From JAIXWP01 sp965247015 (GTDB lineage: Bacteria > Bacteroidota > Bacteroidia > Flavobacteriales_D > Sanyastnellaceae): a stretch of 64,000 nucleotides of DNA. The notes under the pieces are model-generated. The model had not been told where the DNA came from and did no database searches. It saw nothing but the letters and a program-made list of their open reading frames with translations. Where the stretch lies: positions 1,240,001 through 1,304,000 of the forward strand of contig CBDFGG010000004.1 of the NCBI GenBank assembly GCA_965247015.1, in the 5' to 3' direction. The position numbers and the translations under genes were made by a program. Positions 62,301-64,000 of this stretch are shown piece by piece; the stretch's first letter is position 1, and every line of letters begins with the position of its first letter.

Positions 62301-64000
62301 TGCTTGCTAGTGTTATTCCTTGCGCATTATTTATTTCTAAATTGTAGAACACCTCATTGTCGGAAGAAGTGATGGATTGATTAGTGCTTCCCTCAAGGAT
62401 TACATTACCATTTCCTTCCAAGAAATTAGCGTTGCTAGTGTTGATCCAATTACCTAGAAGGCTTACGGTGCCATCGGTAGCGACGGTGCCGTCATCCATA
62501 TTTAAAACACCATTTGTTGCAATTGTTAGATCACCATGTATGGTGATATGATTTGAGTTATTCGCTTGAAGAATAAGTTCTTTTTCTACAATGGTCATAT
62601 CTGCGCATGAAGCCTCATTGTTGAATAGAGAAGCATTTGGCGCGGTGATATCTACTTTACAATTATTATTCAAGCCAGCAACATTTTCAATAATCACATT
62701 GATCGTGCTATCCGGCACCGTCTTGGTGTCCCAGTTGGCACAGTCGAACCAGTCTTCATTTTTCGAACCGAGCCAGCGACCTGCAATTTCAGTTGGTGCA
62801 GCCAAAGGAAGCACGATGCATTCGTTGTAATAATCGAAGGCAATGCCGGCATTATCATAATCTCCGTTTGTAGCGTAGCCCAGCCAATTTGATGCATCGT
62901 TGATTCTTGTAATCCACCCCAGTCGTGTTGTTTCGGTCATTGGACCTACATATTTTGACTTGCTGTTATTAGGTAAATTATCAAGCGTAGTGGTGAAGCA
63001 CTCTGTTCTTGGGATGAGTCGAGAGCCTGCTGTGGTCCACGTTGGAGAGGTGCTTCCAATATTATCTTTCCATTCAATACCCGACCAACCATACAATGGG
63101 TTTCCGTTATACGTGGCGTTTTGTGCACCAACCGGGTTCGTCCAATTTCCGCCTTGCATGATCCACACCTGATCGGATGAATTGAGGTCGAAAGTAGTGG
63201 CACCCGCACCAATGACATCGGCGTTGATCGTCCAGTTCGCGTTATCAAACGCACCGCAAAGAATGATTTCATAACGAGGCTCAGACGAGAATGGTCCGTT
63301 GACACAAATCACAGTACCTGCAGGAATAGTCGGGGCACCAATGTTTCTGGTAAAGCTTGCTACCCCTTCTGTATCACCCCAGCGTTCAGCAACTGCACGT
63401 TCGTATCCGTTATCTGTGATGTAAAAAGATGTTCCTTCGGTGATTTCTTTGAATGACACAAAGCAAATTTCATCTGTTGAACCAGATCCAAGTACCTGAG
63501 TGTTGACAGCTAAAATAGCAAGATCGCCTGGAGCGAATTCTGTAACGGTTGTTGGAACGGTGCAAACCTCTAAACCGAATGACCATTCGGTTCCTTTTCG
63601 AACATATACTTTGAAGCAATATTGCACTCCGTTAGTGAGGCCTGAAACAAGAACATTATTGCCCGTTCCTTTGTAGACGACCTGATTATTTGAAGTGTAA
63701 ATATTGTTAGCGATGTAAGCGGAGCCATCTCCAGTAGGGCTGAAAGAAACTGCTCCTTGATTGGCAACAACGAGTATTTCATCAAAGCATTGAAGGGCAG
63801 GATTGGTCCAACCAATGTTTACTGCTTCGTTCCCAGGAGTGGCATTCAGCGTTGTGATTTCAGAAACGCCAATCAATTGCGAAACGGTAGCTCCCGTGGA
63901 CCAATTGCTTACTAATGCATCGGTATATGTGTATGCTGAGAAATGATAAAGTGTGTTTGACAGTAATCCTGATACAGTAACTGAAGTTCCTGTGCCATCA
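59392..64000 (-). CDS. Giant T9SS type A cargo with MopE-type repeats (5' truncated by window)
   Basis: The frame stays open to the window edge, giving at least 1535 residues; the TTG at 63876 is an internal Leu. The visible N-terminal part is fibronectin-III-like (LSNTLYHFSAYTYTDALVSN). Then a further FN3 domain, a long beta region (FVSFKEITEGTSFYITDNGY), right-handed repeats (about 61.9-62.6 kb), Ig-like domains, and two putative metal-binding MopE motifs (YQDLDGDGFGNQS, DFDCNDTNEDVNPGSDEIC; second YFQDLDGDTYGNINV, LDCNDSNAAVRPNATEVCDG). A pre-peptidase-like domain and FN3 follow, and the type A sorting domain (IFPNPTNGDAVTIVG, ITDALGKIVFTDK, GAGLYMIEW) ends it. Surface or secreted; role unknown. 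It contains palindrome copy 7. Confidence 0.88.
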   Translation of the reverse strand, partial: DGTGTSVTVSGLLSNTLYHFSAYTYTDALVSNWSTGATVSQLIGVSEITTLNATPGNEAVNIGWTNPALQCFDEILVVANQGAVSFSPTGDGSAYIANNIYTSNNQVVYKGTGNNVLVSGLTNGVQYCFKVYVRKGTEWSFGLEVCTVPTTVTEFAPGDLAILAVNTQVLGSGSTDEICFVSFKEITEGTSFYITDNGYERAVAERWGDTEGVASFTRNIGAPTIPAGTVICVNGPFSSEPRYEIILCGAFDNANWTINADVIGAGATTFDLNSSDQVWIMQGGNWTNPVGAQNATYNGNPLYGWSGIEWKDNIGSTSPTWTTAGSRLIPRTECFTTTLDNLPNNSKSKYVGPMTETTRLGWITRINDASNWLGYATNGDYDNAGIAFDYYNECIVLPLAAPTEIAGRWLGSKNEDWFDCANWDTKTVPDSTINVIIENVAGLNNNCKVDITAPNASLFNNEASCADMTIVEKELILQANNSNHITIHGDLTIATNGVLNMDDGTVATDGTVSLLGNWINTSNANFLEGNGNVILEGSTNQSITSSDNEVFYNLEINNAQGITLASNTSVAGNLTLSDGVITNPTDTLTLGVNTTQLGTLTHVNGHATGVFQRWVNGVNQPLLFPVGNEVDPQLTSIQFNTSTTGTFALSFQTTAPTNAGLPLLDNGISLENNFTEGFWKTSSGNGITNPSFNISLTPTNFTSFTLDNQSRIVQRIDNVNWLAQGVHGGLASGVISRTNLTAPGEFAISSGRECVSGISSPTPASQAICVGDPILPIAINTIGGQGTINYQWYFGVLNNTTTGNSLGTLNGAQSNTYTPPGDFDSNGFFYCIVTQPGSACPPVVSSTSEIVFSTPLNPTVSISSDATDICGTSNAVNFTSSGTDLGVNPSYQWFLNGNPVGTNAASYVLSNASNGDVVYLIVTPSENCKLINSIQSNSVSLSVIASNTFYQDLDGDGFGNQSVSIISCVQPLGYVEAPVGDLNFDGQPDFDCNDTNEDVNPGSDEICTPEDDNCDGFINEGYAAVTYFQDLDGDTYGNINVSLSTCDIPPLGYVLNSLDCNDSNAAVRPNATEVCDGIDNDCDAVIDEGCGPINDHRFTALIIYPNILGSCSQNIGTLIGATVSPESQSVCPTGEDVWYYFTATSTAVSILCNSSTTNVLIELQHENGTMMEVENIQNIAGLERLNYSGLTPGMTYYISVRNHNSNITAGSDFTICVQRILSSSCDLATPSPSLCAAFKATFTNANQYIYHFGSTVVNGPYAATVAGSGNTLLPLASVPGLTYGMTVTVSVDAVYALPNGLGVMENITVPGLSSCTFTTAPQPNIYVRAIDSCPNAKSLNAIIRAEPNICGQIIDYEWEFTEVLPNPGLPVTAFRGAADRFWRISWIPGVIPGGQYSVRIRPIFSGNVPGAWSTSPSCIRVIGAAQSVKEPIIVNQQYAERSLVTEGMDMDISIFPNPTNGDAVTIVGTSTIEGSYQIRITDALGKIVFTDKIYREQGAFNHVIVFEQRLGAGLYMIEWITPDNLKTTEKLVVQH
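63574..63591. repeat. ACCGAAY-N4-RTTCGGT palindrome, copy 7
   Basis: ACCGAATGACCATTCGGT, with 8-bp perfect arms. It lies in the FN3 region of the MopE-repeat gene; the minus strand encodes T-E-W-S-F-G. Confidence 0.8.

Noticed and set aside
1..64000. Insertion sequences, prophage, integrase or att sites
   Set aside because: No transposase, integrase, phage structural gene or terminal inverted repeats were found on either strand.

Overview
The window reads as a chromosomal segment of a Bacteroidota bacterium, most likely Flavobacteriales (order level is inference). The evidence is: many type IX secretion system (T9SS) cargo proteins with FPNP-type (type A) or gliding-motility-associated (type B) C-terminal sorting domains; a PorP/SprF-family protein; Bacteroidota-restricted families (DUF4175, DUF4271 beside hemD, YwqK/MORN_2); promoters of the TTTG-N17-19-TAnnTTTG kind; and almost no Shine-Dalgarno sequences. 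I see no insertion sequence, prophage, CRISPR array or rRNA. No core T9SS machinery gene (gldKLMN, sprA/sov) is present.

Layout. 0-8.3 kb: end of a TPR protein, an XRE-type regulator with its own inverted repeat, a dicarboxylate-type symporter, a DUF4175 membrane protein, the tatA-gatA operon, a secreted NlpC/P60 hydrolase and tRNA-Cys. 8.5-11.7 kb: envelope proteins, including a lipoprotein-anchored truncated hemoglobin, and YraN. 11.7-18.3 kb: a same-strand housekeeping run (RluB-like, DUF4271, HemD, DprA, RsbW-like, YbeY, MnmG). A canonical parS centromere site lies just before mnmG and a one-mismatch parS-like site just after it. 18.5-24.1 kb: a giant type B T9SS protein with many PKD domains. 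24-32 kb: glycosyltransferase, flippase, a six-PAS HisKA_2 kinase with a LytTR response regulator, and a MORN_2 protein. 31.9-32.4 kb: an AT-rich gene-free gap with one perfect DnaA box. 32.4-39.3 kb: RpiB, M28 peptidase, tandem DUF4389 protein, ferrochelatase, gamma carbonic anhydrase, a T9SS protein and MsrB. 39.4-64 kb: a surface-protein island with a PorP/SprF plus giant type B adhesin operon and four type A cargo proteins, broken by a YifB/ComM ATPase, a lipoprotein/barrel pair and a GmhA-type isomerase.

The most striking signal that gene annotation does not explain is an 18-bp palindrome, ACCGAAY-N4-RTTCGGT. It has six exact copies and one single-mismatch copy between 24.2 and 63.6 kb, and I found none in the first 24 kb. 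Chance predicts about 0.003-0.004 exact copies of the 12 fixed bases in 64 kb. Six of the seven copies lie inside genes, in unrelated protein contexts and different reading frames, so the DNA itself seems to be selected. It looks like the operator of a dyad-binding protein used chromosome-wide, analogous to SlmA or Noc sites or a TetR-type regulon. Together with parS this makes the window interesting for chromosome organisation in Bacteroidota.
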